Source: Fagopyrum homotropicum | Lineage: Eukaryota > Streptophyta > Magnoliopsida > Caryophyllales > Polygonaceae | Assembly: GCA_033239125.1 (NCBI GenBank) | Contig: BSWB01000003.1 | Span: 28,783,001 to 28,847,000 of the forward strand | DNA length: 64,000 nucleotides | Direction: 5' to 3' | Shown here: positions 33,170 through 43,202 of the stretch, one piece after another | Layout: each line of letters begins with the position of its first letter | Numbering within the stretch: position 1 is the first letter of the stretch | The notes under the pieces: model-generated | The model's database searches: none | What the model saw: the letters and a program-made list of their open reading frames with translations, nothing else | Told to the model about the DNA's origin: nothing | Translations under genes and position numbers: made by a program

Positions 33170-33330
33170 CCAATAGAGATGACTAGCAAACCTTTATCCT
33201 TTGGTCAGACATTCTACAACATATTTTATCATGAGTGGAGAGCAAGAAATATTCGAAGATTACAAGGCAATCAAATTTCTAGTATCTTCCTTGTGCTGGC
33301 ACATAGTATCAAAGTTGAAGTACGTTTATA
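33170..33330 (+). pseudogene. Short coding-like fragment, possibly LINE C-terminus
   Basis: In one frame, about 45 codons read like FYNIFYHEWRARNIRRLQGN. This is reminiscent of the WRERNxRR motif near the C-terminus of plant LINE polyproteins. A splice-like CAG precedes it. It is too short to be sure, and no poly-A tail or other LINE domain is seen. Confidence 0.25.
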
Positions 33331-33543
33331 GAAATTTGTACATAAGTTTTCCTCTTAGAGAGGGTGATATGTCCTTTTAAACAGTTCCTCTCAGACCTTG
33401 TAGCGGGCATGTTTTTGTGAACAAGATCCACATGAGCTGCATGTGTTCGAAAGGTGGTTAAGATGAGTGGCAGTGGGTTGAGTAATTATGCCACGTGTTC
33501 ATGTTCAGACCAATGTCTTACATTCTAAATTTATGTCTTCTAG

Positions 33544-34312
33544 CAGTGGCGGCCTTTGGGTGGGGCAGGGTGGGGCAACTGCCCCACTCTCTGGCACGGA
33601 TTAATAAAAAAATTGAAGAAGTATCACAAAAAATATGGTGACATAGTGGTCTTTGGATTTGAGCAAGAAATGGAACTTTCACTTGGTCATAGGTTCAAAT
33701 CCTATTACTAACCATTGAGTTTATTTTTTCACCTTTTCCTTTTTTTTCCAAAAGACCTTATTGTTTCGAATTTAAATTACATATTTCATAATATATTTTG
33801 TTTTTATTTTTCCAAACTCTTAGTATAAAAGTTATTCACTTTTTTCTCTTCTTATGGATTCTACTTGAAAGCAATTTATTGAATAGTTCAAATACAAAAT
33901 TAATACTCTATCAAAAATATGTTATAATTTATGACAAAAATAACATTATTTCAGTTAAGATTTTTTAAAAACTAATTTCATCCTTTATATAACTCCCTAA
34001 ATATATGTAATGATAATCAATATATATATATTTTATATGAATTTATTTTGATATCTAAATAACATATTACTCTATAGGTAATTTTAGTCAATATATATAC
34101 TCTATTTTTTCTTCTTATGGATTACACCCTTTGTTGTCAGATTGACAATTTATTTGTAACATTGACTATTTATTTGTGGTAGACTTATAGTCAAAATTGC
34201 GCAAGTAAATGACATATTAATTTTATTTTTATCGCAATTTTATTTTCATAAATATTTTTATCGATAGATTTTATTTTTTCCTCACCCCTTAGAAATCTTG
34301 CTGCCGCCACTG
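33544..34312. mobile_element. Non-autonomous hAT element (769 bp)
   Basis: Terminal inverted repeats CAGTGGCGGC and GCCGCCACTG are flanked by a perfect 8-bp target duplication, TCTTCTAG, at 33536-33543 and 34313-34320. The 8-bp duplication and CAG-type TIR indicate the hAT superfamily. There is no transposase. Near the left end GGTTCAAATCC (33692-33702) resembles a Pol III B box. Confidence 0.9.
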
Positions 34313-34596
34313 TCTTCTAGTGAATATGAATGTTGTTATGGAATTCAGCAGAAGCAATTGAATCTTTGCTATCTGCATTATGACAATTCTGAACAAAGAC
34401 CCCATAGCTTTGCAAGCTATGGAATCAAAAAGGCGTGTAGAAATTTAGTAATGGTGTGATACATATTTTTCAGTTAGTAATATTGCGATACCTATTTTTT
34501 AGTTCCTGCTCGTTGAATAATTTTAAGAATATGAGCTCAAGAACCTTAAGGACTACATATCATAAAGGATAATGCTCAAATTTTCTTCTCATGTAG

Positions 34597-35453
34597 ATGG
34601 AAAATTTTGAGAGGGGTATTAGGGAAGCAAGACTTGTAGAGCTGATGAATAAACACTTTGATGCAAGTTCAATACCAAAGGGAATCGATTGTCTTTCTTT
34701 GCGTTTGAGTGATGAATATTCTTCAAATGCTCATGCTCGTTGATCCACAGTTCCTCCCGTTTATTTTTGATAATTCATATCATCATTTTGTCTTGTCAAT
34801 TGATAATATATTGGTTGCCTCGGTTGTGGTTACTTCCACTGTCCGGTCATCTTCAAAGCCTAAGTGACAAGAAAACATATGCCGGCATGCATTCATGGTT
34901 TGCTCTAAATCATGTGTCCCCTTCTATAGTTGAAGTGAAAGGCAGAGAAAATAACTCTGTAATCGATGCTATAGAAAGTCACATTGGAGTTTGGAGTTAT
35001 TACCATGACAATCACGTAGCAAGGGCCAATCTCAGTGAGCTTTGCTTCAAAACTTTAATCGACAAGTCCCAAGTACATTTCAGTACTAAATCATCTACGT
35101 ATATATCTCCCTGAGGTAAATATATCTCATTTCAGTACTAAAAGATTCTAAATATTTGAAAGGGGCTATGTTTTGCTTTGTGATCATCCTATTGAATATT
35201 TTGAGCATCTCTAATGATGAGTTTGAAGATTACGTTTTATCTGACAATTGTTTCCAAGCCTTAACAAAGTGGTATTTTTGGATGATGATGTGGTAATTCA
35301 ACGTGATCTTACCCTCCTTTGGAAAATAGACCTTGAGGGGAAGGTGAAGATGATTGGGTCATGTCTAAGCGGCTGAGAAACTATTTCAACTTCTCCCATC
35401 CTCACGTCGTACAGAAATTGAATCCTGATGAGTGTGCATGGGCTTATGGGATG
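34597..35453 (+). pseudogene. GAUT13/14-like galacturonosyltransferase pseudogene, 3' end cut by Athila A
   Basis: GAUT family members are Golgi GT8 glycosyltransferases of pectin and xylan-associated synthesis. Following an intron-like TGTAG, the frame reads MENFERGIREARLVELMNKH and SIPKGIDCLSLRLSDEYSSN, clear GAUT13/14 sequence. TGA at about 34740 stops it. Later pieces match in shifted frames: DKKTYAGMHSWFALNHVSPS (34870-34925), the metal-binding motif LDDDVVIQ (about 35275-35300), and MSKRLRNYFNFSHPHVVQKL to ECAWAYGM (35355-35453). The stretch between LEGKV and EDDWVM has lost about 10 codons, and other gaps exist. The match stops at 35453, exactly where the Athila LTR begins. The GT8 C-terminal part is not in this window. 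Confidence 0.88.
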
Positions 35454-37290
35454 TGATAACACGATTTATGACTTAGGTTTAGGTAATCATTTAGATAGAT
35501 TTCTCACTCATTCATGCATGGTTTAGCACTAATTCACGACGTTTGCATTCAACTCACGTAATTTGTCGAGATAGACGTCTACACGGACTTGTGCATTGCT
35601 TTGTAGGTATTTCGGGGGTCTTTTGGACATTAACCGATATATTCGAGGGCCAAGCCTCATGGTGGTACACATCCAAAGCTTTGGAGGAGCATAATTGGAG
35701 CAACAAAGGACACAAAGACCACTATTGGTGCAAGCAATGGAGCAACTCATGGCTAGACGATCATAACATGCTTCTGCTGAAGAAAATCGGACCAACGAAC
35801 AGATAAATCGGCCGATTTTTTTTATCTCTGGGTCGATTTTCCTGCCTTCAACAGCTTAAGCCACGTGTCCCACGATCTCTTGATCCGGCCTTGCTCTTGG
35901 TGGAGAATATAAGTGCTCCTGTAAGCTGTTGCTGAGCATCTAGTCCTCTCCCACATTCTCATTGACAGCTCATTCCAATGGAGGAGACTTGGAGGAGAAG
36001 AAAAAAACTCTCAAGAATTAAAGGAAGAAGAAGAACACAAAACATAGAGTGATAGTGAGGATTTTGAGTAATTTTTGGAATCTTGGATTGAAGAACTATT
36101 GCAAGGATTGTTAGGAACGTTTTGGAACTTCGTTTTAAGGGTTGTAAGTCTTGCTAAACTTAGATTCAGCTGAGATTTATTGATTTAACTTGCTCATCTT
36201 TCATCATCCATTTATGAAAACCATGTGTGCTTGTGTGATGATTTTGGATCTTAATATGCATACTATTGGCTAGTTTATTGTGATTCTGGAGTGATGGATT
36301 GATGGTTATGGCTAGGGTGATGATAGAATGGACTTATATGTTAGTTTAGGATGATTTGTATGCATGAAACCCAACCCAGAAGGAAAAATCGCCCTGATCA
36401 TCAGCCAGATCGGTCAATTTAGCTGTAGAACAGCCCGATTTATTCTCCAGTTGCTCCTTAAATGATAAATCTGAATGTTAGGGTGTTTGGTTGTTTAAAT
36501 CCTAGTGTTTATTAAGCCTAATTTAGCTTAGGATCACCTAATGCTATCAATCTAAGTGAGGGAAGAGATCTACCCGATGATTTCCGACCTTAGATACCTA
36601 AGATGATGAATACTAGGTAGTAGTGAGCCTCATAAGCCGCTATTGGATCGAGTGTGCTAGGATTATTGCTTGAGACTTCCCTATTCCAAGACTTACCCGG
36701 TAAGGAGAGGGTTACCCCTTAAGTAGTATCCGGTTTGTGTAGAATTCCTTACCTTAACCCCTTGAGACCTACCCGGTAATAGGAGTTTGATGCGGGACTA
36801 GTGAAGTGAGAGACCTACCCGGTAATTACTTCCATTAGTGAAACATTCTTTCTCAACATCGCAGCTTGTCCTTAGAATCCTTAGAACCTTGAATCCAATG
36901 CCATAACCAGAAATCTTGACCTCTAGAATCCACTTTTCTCTCTTGATCATATACTTGTGTTTTGAGTTACTTGTTTGTTTGCTAGTTGAGTTGTTAGATT
37001 GTTTTATTGTCTTGCTTAATTTGTGATCCTTGCTTGGTCACCACAAAAACCAACCAAAAAATTATCGAGATTTTCATTTCTTTGTTCCTTGACCTTTTCT
37101 TTGATTAGATCCACACTATCTATGACCATTGTTTGACTTGATCTCACCTTAGTCTTTGTGTTCGACCTCGGAATACTATCCCTACTACAAACGTCCCGTA
37201 CACTGCGGGTTCGCTAGGAGTTAAGATAAATATAACGAGTATAAATTTAAAGCTTATTGCGTACACACATTACACATCCTGAGCGTAACA
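35454..37290 (+). repeat. 5' LTR of Athila A (1837 bp)
   Basis: Begins TGATAACACGATTTATGACT and ends GAGCGTAACA. It contains palindrome AAATCGGCCGATTT at 35805-35818 with half-sites nearby, a mutated copy at 36407-36420, and several ACCCGGTAA motifs near 36700-36830. Confidence 0.92.
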
Positions 37291-37296
37291 AGTTTT

Positions 37297-37314
37297 TGGC
37301 GCCGTTGCCGGGGA
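37297..37314 (+). other. Primer-binding site, tRNA-Asp type (Athila A)
   Basis: TGGCGCCGTTGCCGGGGA, the standard Athila primer site complementary to tRNA-Asp, six bases after the LTR. Confidence 0.92.
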
Positions 37315-37430
37315 CTAGGTCTAGATTGAGTCGTTTTGTGATTGTTTATAGTGTAGATCTTTCTTGTTGCTTTTGATCTCTCTTTGGTTTGTGTCTTTGC
37401 TTTTCAGGACATCTCTTACTCTTTAGGTGT

Positions 37431-40400
37431 ATGCGAAGATCTCGTGGCAAGGATTTAGCTCCATTCGATCCCGAACCGGAGAAAACCCTTAGATCTAGAT
37501 CCAAGAGCATTAAAAAGGGAAAGGAGATGGCCGAAAGAGATCTCCAAGCTGAGTTGGATGAAGCCTTAGAGCAAATAAGGCTAAGAGATGAGCTCTTGGA
37601 GGAAGAAAGGAGACTTGCCAATGAGAGGCAAGAAGCAACTAGGAGGGAGATTGATGAGATTAGGCAAGCCCTTGTACAAGGAGAGCTTAATCGTCAACAA
37701 CCTCCACCTCCTCCACCACCACAACCGCAGCCGGCGGCAAATGTTAGGGTTGTACCCATTGCTATTGAAGAGCCACAAACCTTGGGGAGACGTATGGATC
37801 CGGCACAAAGAGCACACCGTCCGGGTGTGAACTTAGGAGATCCCGCAGCCCACAACTACGAACTCCGCCCTCAAGTTCTACAAATGATCCGGCATAATCA
37901 ATTTGGAGGGATGGAAGGAGAGTCTCCTCATCAACACTTGATGAACTACGAGATTTTGATGGATACTCTTAGACCGCCTAGACTAGAGAGCAACAACCAT
38001 AAGCTTAGGGCTTTCTCCTTCTCTCTTAAGGACAAAGCCTTAGCTTGGTATCAATCTATCCCACAAGGGCGAGTTGGTACTTGGGAGGAGATGACAACCG
38101 AGTTTTTGACTAAGTTCTTCCCACCTTCCAAGACTACCGAATTAAGAGGGAAGATCAATGCCTTTGTGATGAAGGATAGAGAGAGTTTGTTCAAGTCTTC
38201 GGAGAGATTCAAAGACCTTCTCCTAGATTGTCCACACCATGGCATACCGAAAATTGAGCTATTGGAGATCTACTTCAAGAGACTTGATGAAGATAGCCAA
38301 TTCAAGCTTCAATCTCTTTCCGGTGGGACTTTCATGGAGAAGCATGTGGATGATGCTTGGGAGTTTGTAGAGAAACAAGCTCTTGTGATTGAGAAATACT
38401 CCCATAGGAAGAGTGAAGGGAGAAAGGCGGGAGCATATGAGGTGAGTGAGGTCACCATGAGCAATTTCAAGCTTGACGCCATCAACAACGAGCTAAAGTC
38501 CTTGAGGGAGTTGTGTGCTACAACTTTGAAGAACCAAGCAACTCCTCAAGTGCTTCCACAAGCTAACTTATCTTCCAAGGAGGAGGATGTGAATTACATG
38601 GGAAGGGGCAATTACAACAACTATCAAGGCCCAAGGAACTTCAACAACAACCGGCAGTTCAACAATTACCGGCCCAACCACAACCATCCCGGGTTTTCTT
38701 ACTCTAACCCGGATGGAGCCTTGAACCCTCCCGCTTCCACAAGCACAACTCCACCACCAAAAGCTTCACAAGAACCTCCACCCGGATTTACTCAACCTCC
38801 AAAGGATAGAACCGAAATGATGTTTGAGCAATTGCTTGGAAGGTTGAGTGGTCTTGAGAGCACGGTGACTTCCATTTCTAAAGCTCAAAAAGTGTTGGAA
38901 GCACAAGTGTTCCAAAAAGCGGGTGAAGCCCATAAAGATCCGGGAAAGCTTCCCGGAAGGACCGAAGACAACCCAAGAGGCCAAGTGTTGGCCATTACAA
39001 CGAGGAGTGGGTTGAGCATGAAGGATCCTCTGCCCAAGGAGAATGCTAAAGGGAAGCAAGTGGTGAATGAAGAAGAGCCATTGCAAGAAGATGGAGGCAA
39101 GAGTAAGGATGTTGAGCCAACATATGTGGCACCGCCTCCATACAAGCCACCACTATCGTTCCCACAATCACGAGCAAGAGCTCGCTTGGACAATCATTTT
39201 AGTAAATTCCTTGAACTTATGTCTAAATTGCATATTAACATTCCGTTCATGGATGCTATTTTAGGTATGCCGGCATATGACAAGTTCTTGAAGGAGATAC
39301 TCTCCAACAAAAGAAAGTTGGAGGAGTATGGGGAGATAAGGATGACAAAGAGATCCTCGGAGTTGATTCAAACGATGAAGGAGGAGATGCCTCCTAAGCT
39401 AAGAGATCCGGGATCCTTTTGTGTGCCAATCGGAGTAGGAGAAGTGAAGTATGACGCCCTATGTGATCTTGGGGCAAGTGTGAGCATCATTCCGCTTGCA
39501 CTTTGCAACAAGGTTGGGCTAGGAGAGCCAAAGCCGGTCAAGATGACCCGTTACATGGCGGACCGCTCAATCACTCATCCGGTTGGAATCTTGGAAGACC
39601 TTCCGGTGCAACTAGGGAAGTTCTATGTGCCCATAGACTTCGTTGTTTTAGACATCCCGGCGGACTATCCGGTTCCTATCATCTTGGGGAGACCTTTCCT
39701 AGCTACCTCCGGATGTCTAGTAGATTGCAAGAATGGGACTCTCTCCTTCAACATTGGAGAAGAAAACATCAAGTTCAAGCTGTCCACAATGATGAAAGGG
39801 CCAACCCTTGATGAAGATGTATTCAACATAGTTGAGGAAGAGGAGTCTAGAGAGGTTGTGAGCTCAATCTTGCTCAAGGATCCACTTGAGAAGGTTCTTA
39901 GCTCAAGCTTGATGGAGGAAGGAGTTGAGGAGAGTAGCAATGAAGTAATCAAGGCCTTAAAAGCATTGGACGAGCTACCAAGTGTTGGATTTGAAGTGCT
40001 AGAAGAAGAGAGAAACAGGCAGAAAAATCGGACTGGAAGGACCAGATCGGCCGATTTTTTGCCTTGTGCTGAAGCTTCGTCCAGTTCTGCAAAAACAGAA
40101 ACTCAGATCGACCTACCCTCAGGAAAATCGGCCGATTTTCCTGGCTGGGCCGATTTTCCTGAGTCTTTTCAGCATCAACCAAGTGTTCATAAGCAATCAT
40201 CAAGGGACTTCAAGGAGGCTTCCATGGCTTTGCAATCATCTCAACCTACATTGTATGGATCGTCTTCAACCGAAAATGGTCCTCCTCAACTTGATCTTAA
40301 ACCTCTTCCTTCTCATTTAAAGTATGCTTTCCTTGGTTCAAATTCTACTTATCCGGTGATTGTGAATGCATCTTTGAATGATGATGAGCTTAATAGATTG

Positions 40401-43202
40401 TTGAATGAATTGAAAATGCATAGAAAGGCAATAGGATACACCATTGATGACCTTGGTGGCATAAAACCCTCTTTGTGCATGCATAAGATATTGATGGAAG
40501 ATAACCATAAACCCTCTATTGAACATCAACGAAGACTAAATCCTATAATGAAAGAGGTAGTCAAAAAGGAGATCATTAAGTTGCTAGATGCGGGAATTAT
40601 CTACCCTATCTCAGATAGTAAGTGGGTTAGTCCCGTTCATGTAGTTCCCAAGAAGGGTGGAATGACCGTAGTGACCAATGAGAACAATGAACTAATCCCG
40701 ACTAGGACGGTTACGGGGTGGAGAATGTGTATTGACTATAGAAAGCTTAACATGACCCCTAGGAAAGATCACTTCCCTCTCCCTTTCATTGACCAATTGC
40801 TAGAGAGGTTAGCTCAACATTCTCATTTTATCTATTTAGATGGCTATAGTGGATTTTTCCAAATCCCTATCCACCCCGATGACCAAGAGAAAACCACATT
40901 TACATGTCCATGGGGAACTTTTGCATATAGGAGAATGCCATTTGGGTTGTGTAATGCACCCGCCACCTTCCAAAGGTGTATGATGGCTATCTTTTCGGAA
41001 TACATTGAAAATATCATGGAAGTGTTTATGGAAGATTTTTCTGTTTATGGTTCTTCCTTCGATAATTGCTTGGATAACTTGTCATTAGTATTGCAAAGAT
41101 GTGAGGAGACAAATCTTGTCTTGAATTGGGAAAAATGCCACTTCATGGTAAGTGAAGGTATTGTGTTAGGACACTTGGTGTCTAACCGTGGCATTGAGGT
41201 TGATAGGGCCAAGATTGAAACTATAGAGAAGTTGCCACCACCTACCTCAGTGAAAGGGGTAAGGAGTTTCTTAGGGCATGCCGGTTTTTACCGGAGGTTT
41301 ATTCAAGACTTCTCTAAAATTTCTAAGCCTCTTACTAACCTACTAATGAAGGATGTTGAATTTGTTTTCTCCAAAGATTGCCTTGAGGCTTTTTGTAGGT
41401 TGAAGAACGCTTTGATCTCCGCACCTATCATGCAACCTCCGGATTGGAGCCTACCGTTTGAGATCATGTGTGATGCAAGCGATGTAGCCGTTGGGGCTGT
41501 TTTGGGGCAAAGGAAAGATGGGCGCACTCACGCCATTTATTATGCTAGCAAGATGCTAGATGATGCCCAACTCAATTATGCTACCACCGAGAAAGAGTTG
41601 CTAGCGGTGGTGTATGCTTTTGAAAAGTTCCGCTCATATCTTGTTGAAGCAAAGGTCATAGTGTATACGGATCATGTTGCGATCCGATATCTCCTTACCA
41701 AGAAGGATGCAAAGCCTAGGTTGATTCGGTGGATCCTTCTTCTTCAGGAGTTTGATTTGGAAATCCGGGACAAGAAGGGATCCGAGAACTCCGTGGCGGA
41801 TCACCTTAGTAGACTCCCACCGATGGAGCTTGAAAGAGATGACATCCCGATTGATGACTCATTCCGGGATGAGCAATTGCAAATGGTGGAAGAGTGCTTA
41901 TTCCAAGTGTCTAGAGGAAGTGAGCCATGGTATGCCGACATTGTAAACTATCTTGTGTGTGAGGAAGTTCCTCCCGGATTGACATATGCCCAAAGAAAGA
42001 AGTTCTTCAAAGATGTGAGGCACTACTATTGGAGTGAACCACTTTTGTTCAAGAGAGGGCCGGATGGCATGTTTAGAAGATGCATACCGGAGGATGAGGT
42101 GGAGAGTGTGATCCGCCATTGCCATTCCTTGCCATGTGGAGGCCATGCTAGCTCACACAAGACATGTGCTAAAGTATTGCAATCTAGTTTCTTTTGGCCA
42201 AGCTTGTTCAAGGATGTGCAAAGCTTTGTGGTAGCTTGTGATGCTTGCCAAAGGACGGGCAACATCTCAAGGAGGAATGAGATGCCCTTGAATAACATAC
42301 AAGAGGTAGAGATATTTGATGTGTGGGGTGTGGACTTCATGGGACCATTCCTTTCTTCATGTGGCAACCTCTACATCCTATTGGCGGTAGATTATGTTTC
42401 GAGATGGGTGGAGGCAATCGCCTCTCCCACAAATGATGCCAAGGTGGTGGTGCGGTTCTTCAACCGATTTATCTTCCCTAGGTTTGGAACACCAAGGGTG
42501 ATCATAAGTGATGGAGGGAAGAACTTCACTAATAGGAACTTTGGGGCACTTTTGGCTAAGTATGGGGTGACCCATAAGGTGGCAACACCTTACCATCCCC
42601 AAACTAGTGGCCAAGTGGAGATCTCCAACCGGGAGATAAAAGGGATACTTGAGAAGACGGTCTCTAGGACGAGAAAAGATTGGGCTATGAAGCTCGATGA
42701 TGCCTTGTGGGCTTATAGAACCGCCTTCAAGACACCAATTGGCACCACTCCCTACAAGATCGTTTATGGCAAGTCTTGCCACCTTCCGGTAGAGATGGAG
42801 CATAGAGCATATTGGGCTATAAGGTGGTTGAATTTTGACCTCAAGGAGGCCAGTGAGAAGAGGTTGCTAGACTTGAACGCCCTTGAGGAGATCCGGTTGG
42901 ATGCTTATAAGAATGCCCGGATTTACAAGGAGAGGACCAGGAGTTGGCATGACAAGCGCCTCATCCCAAAAGAGTTGAATGAGGGCGACTTAGTGCTTCT
43001 CTTCAACTCGAGGCTGCGGCTTTTCCCCGGAAAACTCAAGTCAAGATGGACGGGTCCCTATGTTGTGAAGAAGGTCTTTCCTCATGGAGCGGTAGAGATA
43101 GGAGGAGATCAATGTGGTAACTTCAAGGTGAATGGGCACCGTTTGAAGAAATACATCCCGGAAGCCCCTATGGAAGTGATTGCCCCACTTCACCTTGATT
43201 GA
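37431..43202 (+). CDS. Athila A gag-pol polyprotein (full length, altered RT active site)
   Basis: I chose the ATG at 37431 because element C starts with the same MRR(S/T)R at the equivalent place; the frame itself opens at 37389. Numbering from 37389, the order is: coiled coil-like Glu/Arg-rich N-terminus; gag (about 130-330, YELRPQVLQMI, FFPPSKTTELRGKINAF); Asn-rich linker; protease (CDLGASVSIIP, D693); a linker encoding two or three copies of the SADF palindrome; RT (about 1020-1230); RNase H (CDASD, YTDH); integrase zinc finger (HCHS, CDACQ); integrase catalytic triad D1649, D1708, E1744. The RT box, usually FMDD in this family and in element B, reads FMED at 1213-1216, a catalytic Asp-to-Glu change likely to disable RT. 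The frame has no stops or frameshifts. Confidence 0.93.
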   Translation: MRRSRGKDLAPFDPEPEKTLRSRSKSIKKGKEMAERDLQAELDEALEQIRLRDELLEEERRLANERQEATRREIDEIRQALVQGELNRQQPPPPPPPQPQPAANVRVVPIAIEEPQTLGRRMDPAQRAHRPGVNLGDPAAHNYELRPQVLQMIRHNQFGGMEGESPHQHLMNYEILMDTLRPPRLESNNHKLRAFSFSLKDKALAWYQSIPQGRVGTWEEMTTEFLTKFFPPSKTTELRGKINAFVMKDRESLFKSSERFKDLLLDCPHHGIPKIELLEIYFKRLDEDSQFKLQSLSGGTFMEKHVDDAWEFVEKQALVIEKYSHRKSEGRKAGAYEVSEVTMSNFKLDAINNELKSLRELCATTLKNQATPQVLPQANLSSKEEDVNYMGRGNYNNYQGPRNFNNNRQFNNYRPNHNHPGFSYSNPDGALNPPASTSTTPPPKASQEPPPGFTQPPKDRTEMMFEQLLGRLSGLESTVTSISKAQKVLEAQVFQKAGEAHKDPGKLPGRTEDNPRGQVLAITTRSGLSMKDPLPKENAKGKQVVNEEEPLQEDGGKSKDVEPTYVAPPPYKPPLSFPQSRARARLDNHFSKFLELMSKLHINIPFMDAILGMPAYDKFLKEILSNKRKLEEYGEIRMTKRSSELIQTMKEEMPPKLRDPGSFCVPIGVGEVKYDALCDLGASVSIIPLALCNKVGLGEPKPVKMTRYMADRSITHPVGILEDLPVQLGKFYVPIDFVVLDIPADYPVPIILGRPFLATSGCLVDCKNGTLSFNIGEENIKFKLSTMMKGPTLDEDVFNIVEEEESREVVSSILLKDPLEKVLSSSLMEEGVEESSNEVIKALKALDELPSVGFEVLEEERNRQKNRTGRTRSADFLPCAEASSSSAKTETQIDLPSGKSADFPGWADFPESFQHQPSVHKQSSRDFKEASMALQSSQPTLYGSSSTENGPPQLDLKPLPSHLKYAFLGSNSTYPVIVNASLNDDELNRLLNELKMHRKAIGYTIDDLGGIKPSLCMHKILMEDNHKPSIEHQRRLNPIMKEVVKKEIIKLLDAGIIYPISDSKWVSPVHVVPKKGGMTVVTNENNELIPTRTVTGWRMCIDYRKLNMTPRKDHFPLPFIDQLLERLAQHSHFIYLDGYSGFFQIPIHPDDQEKTTFTCPWGTFAYRRMPFGLCNAPATFQRCMMAIFSEYIENIMEVFMEDFSVYGSSFDNCLDNLSLVLQRCEETNLVLNWEKCHFMVSEGIVLGHLVSNRGIEVDRAKIETIEKLPPPTSVKGVRSFLGHAGFYRRFIQDFSKISKPLTNLLMKDVEFVFSKDCLEAFCRLKNALISAPIMQPPDWSLPFEIMCDASDVAVGAVLGQRKDGRTHAIYYASKMLDDAQLNYATTEKELLAVVYAFEKFRSYLVEAKVIVYTDHVAIRYLLTKKDAKPRLIRWILLLQEFDLEIRDKKGSENSVADHLSRLPPMELERDDIPIDDSFRDEQLQMVEECLFQVSRGSEPWYADIVNYLVCEEVPPGLTYAQRKKFFKDVRHYYWSEPLLFKRGPDGMFRRCIPEDEVESVIRHCHSLPCGGHASSHKTCAKVLQSSFFWPSLFKDVQSFVVACDACQRTGNISRRNEMPLNNIQEVEIFDVWGVDFMGPFLSSCGNLYILLAVDYVSRWVEAIASPTNDAKVVVRFFNRFIFPRFGTPRVIISDGGKNFTNRNFGALLAKYGVTHKVATPYHPQTSGQVEISNREIKGILEKTVSRTRKDWAMKLDDALWAYRTAFKTPIGTTPYKIVYGKSCHLPVEMEHRAYWAIRWLNFDLKEASEKRLLDLNALEEIRLDAYKNARIYKERTRSWHDKRLIPKELNEGDLVLLFNSRLRLFPGKLKSRWTGPYVVKKVFPHGAVEIGGDQCGNFKVNGHRLKKYIPEAPMEVIAPLHLD

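Noticed and set aside
37389..43202. Many antisense and out-of-frame ORFs of 60-140 codons across Athila A, B and C
   Set aside because: They overlap the gag-pol frame in other frames, show no domains, and recur only because the elements are similar.
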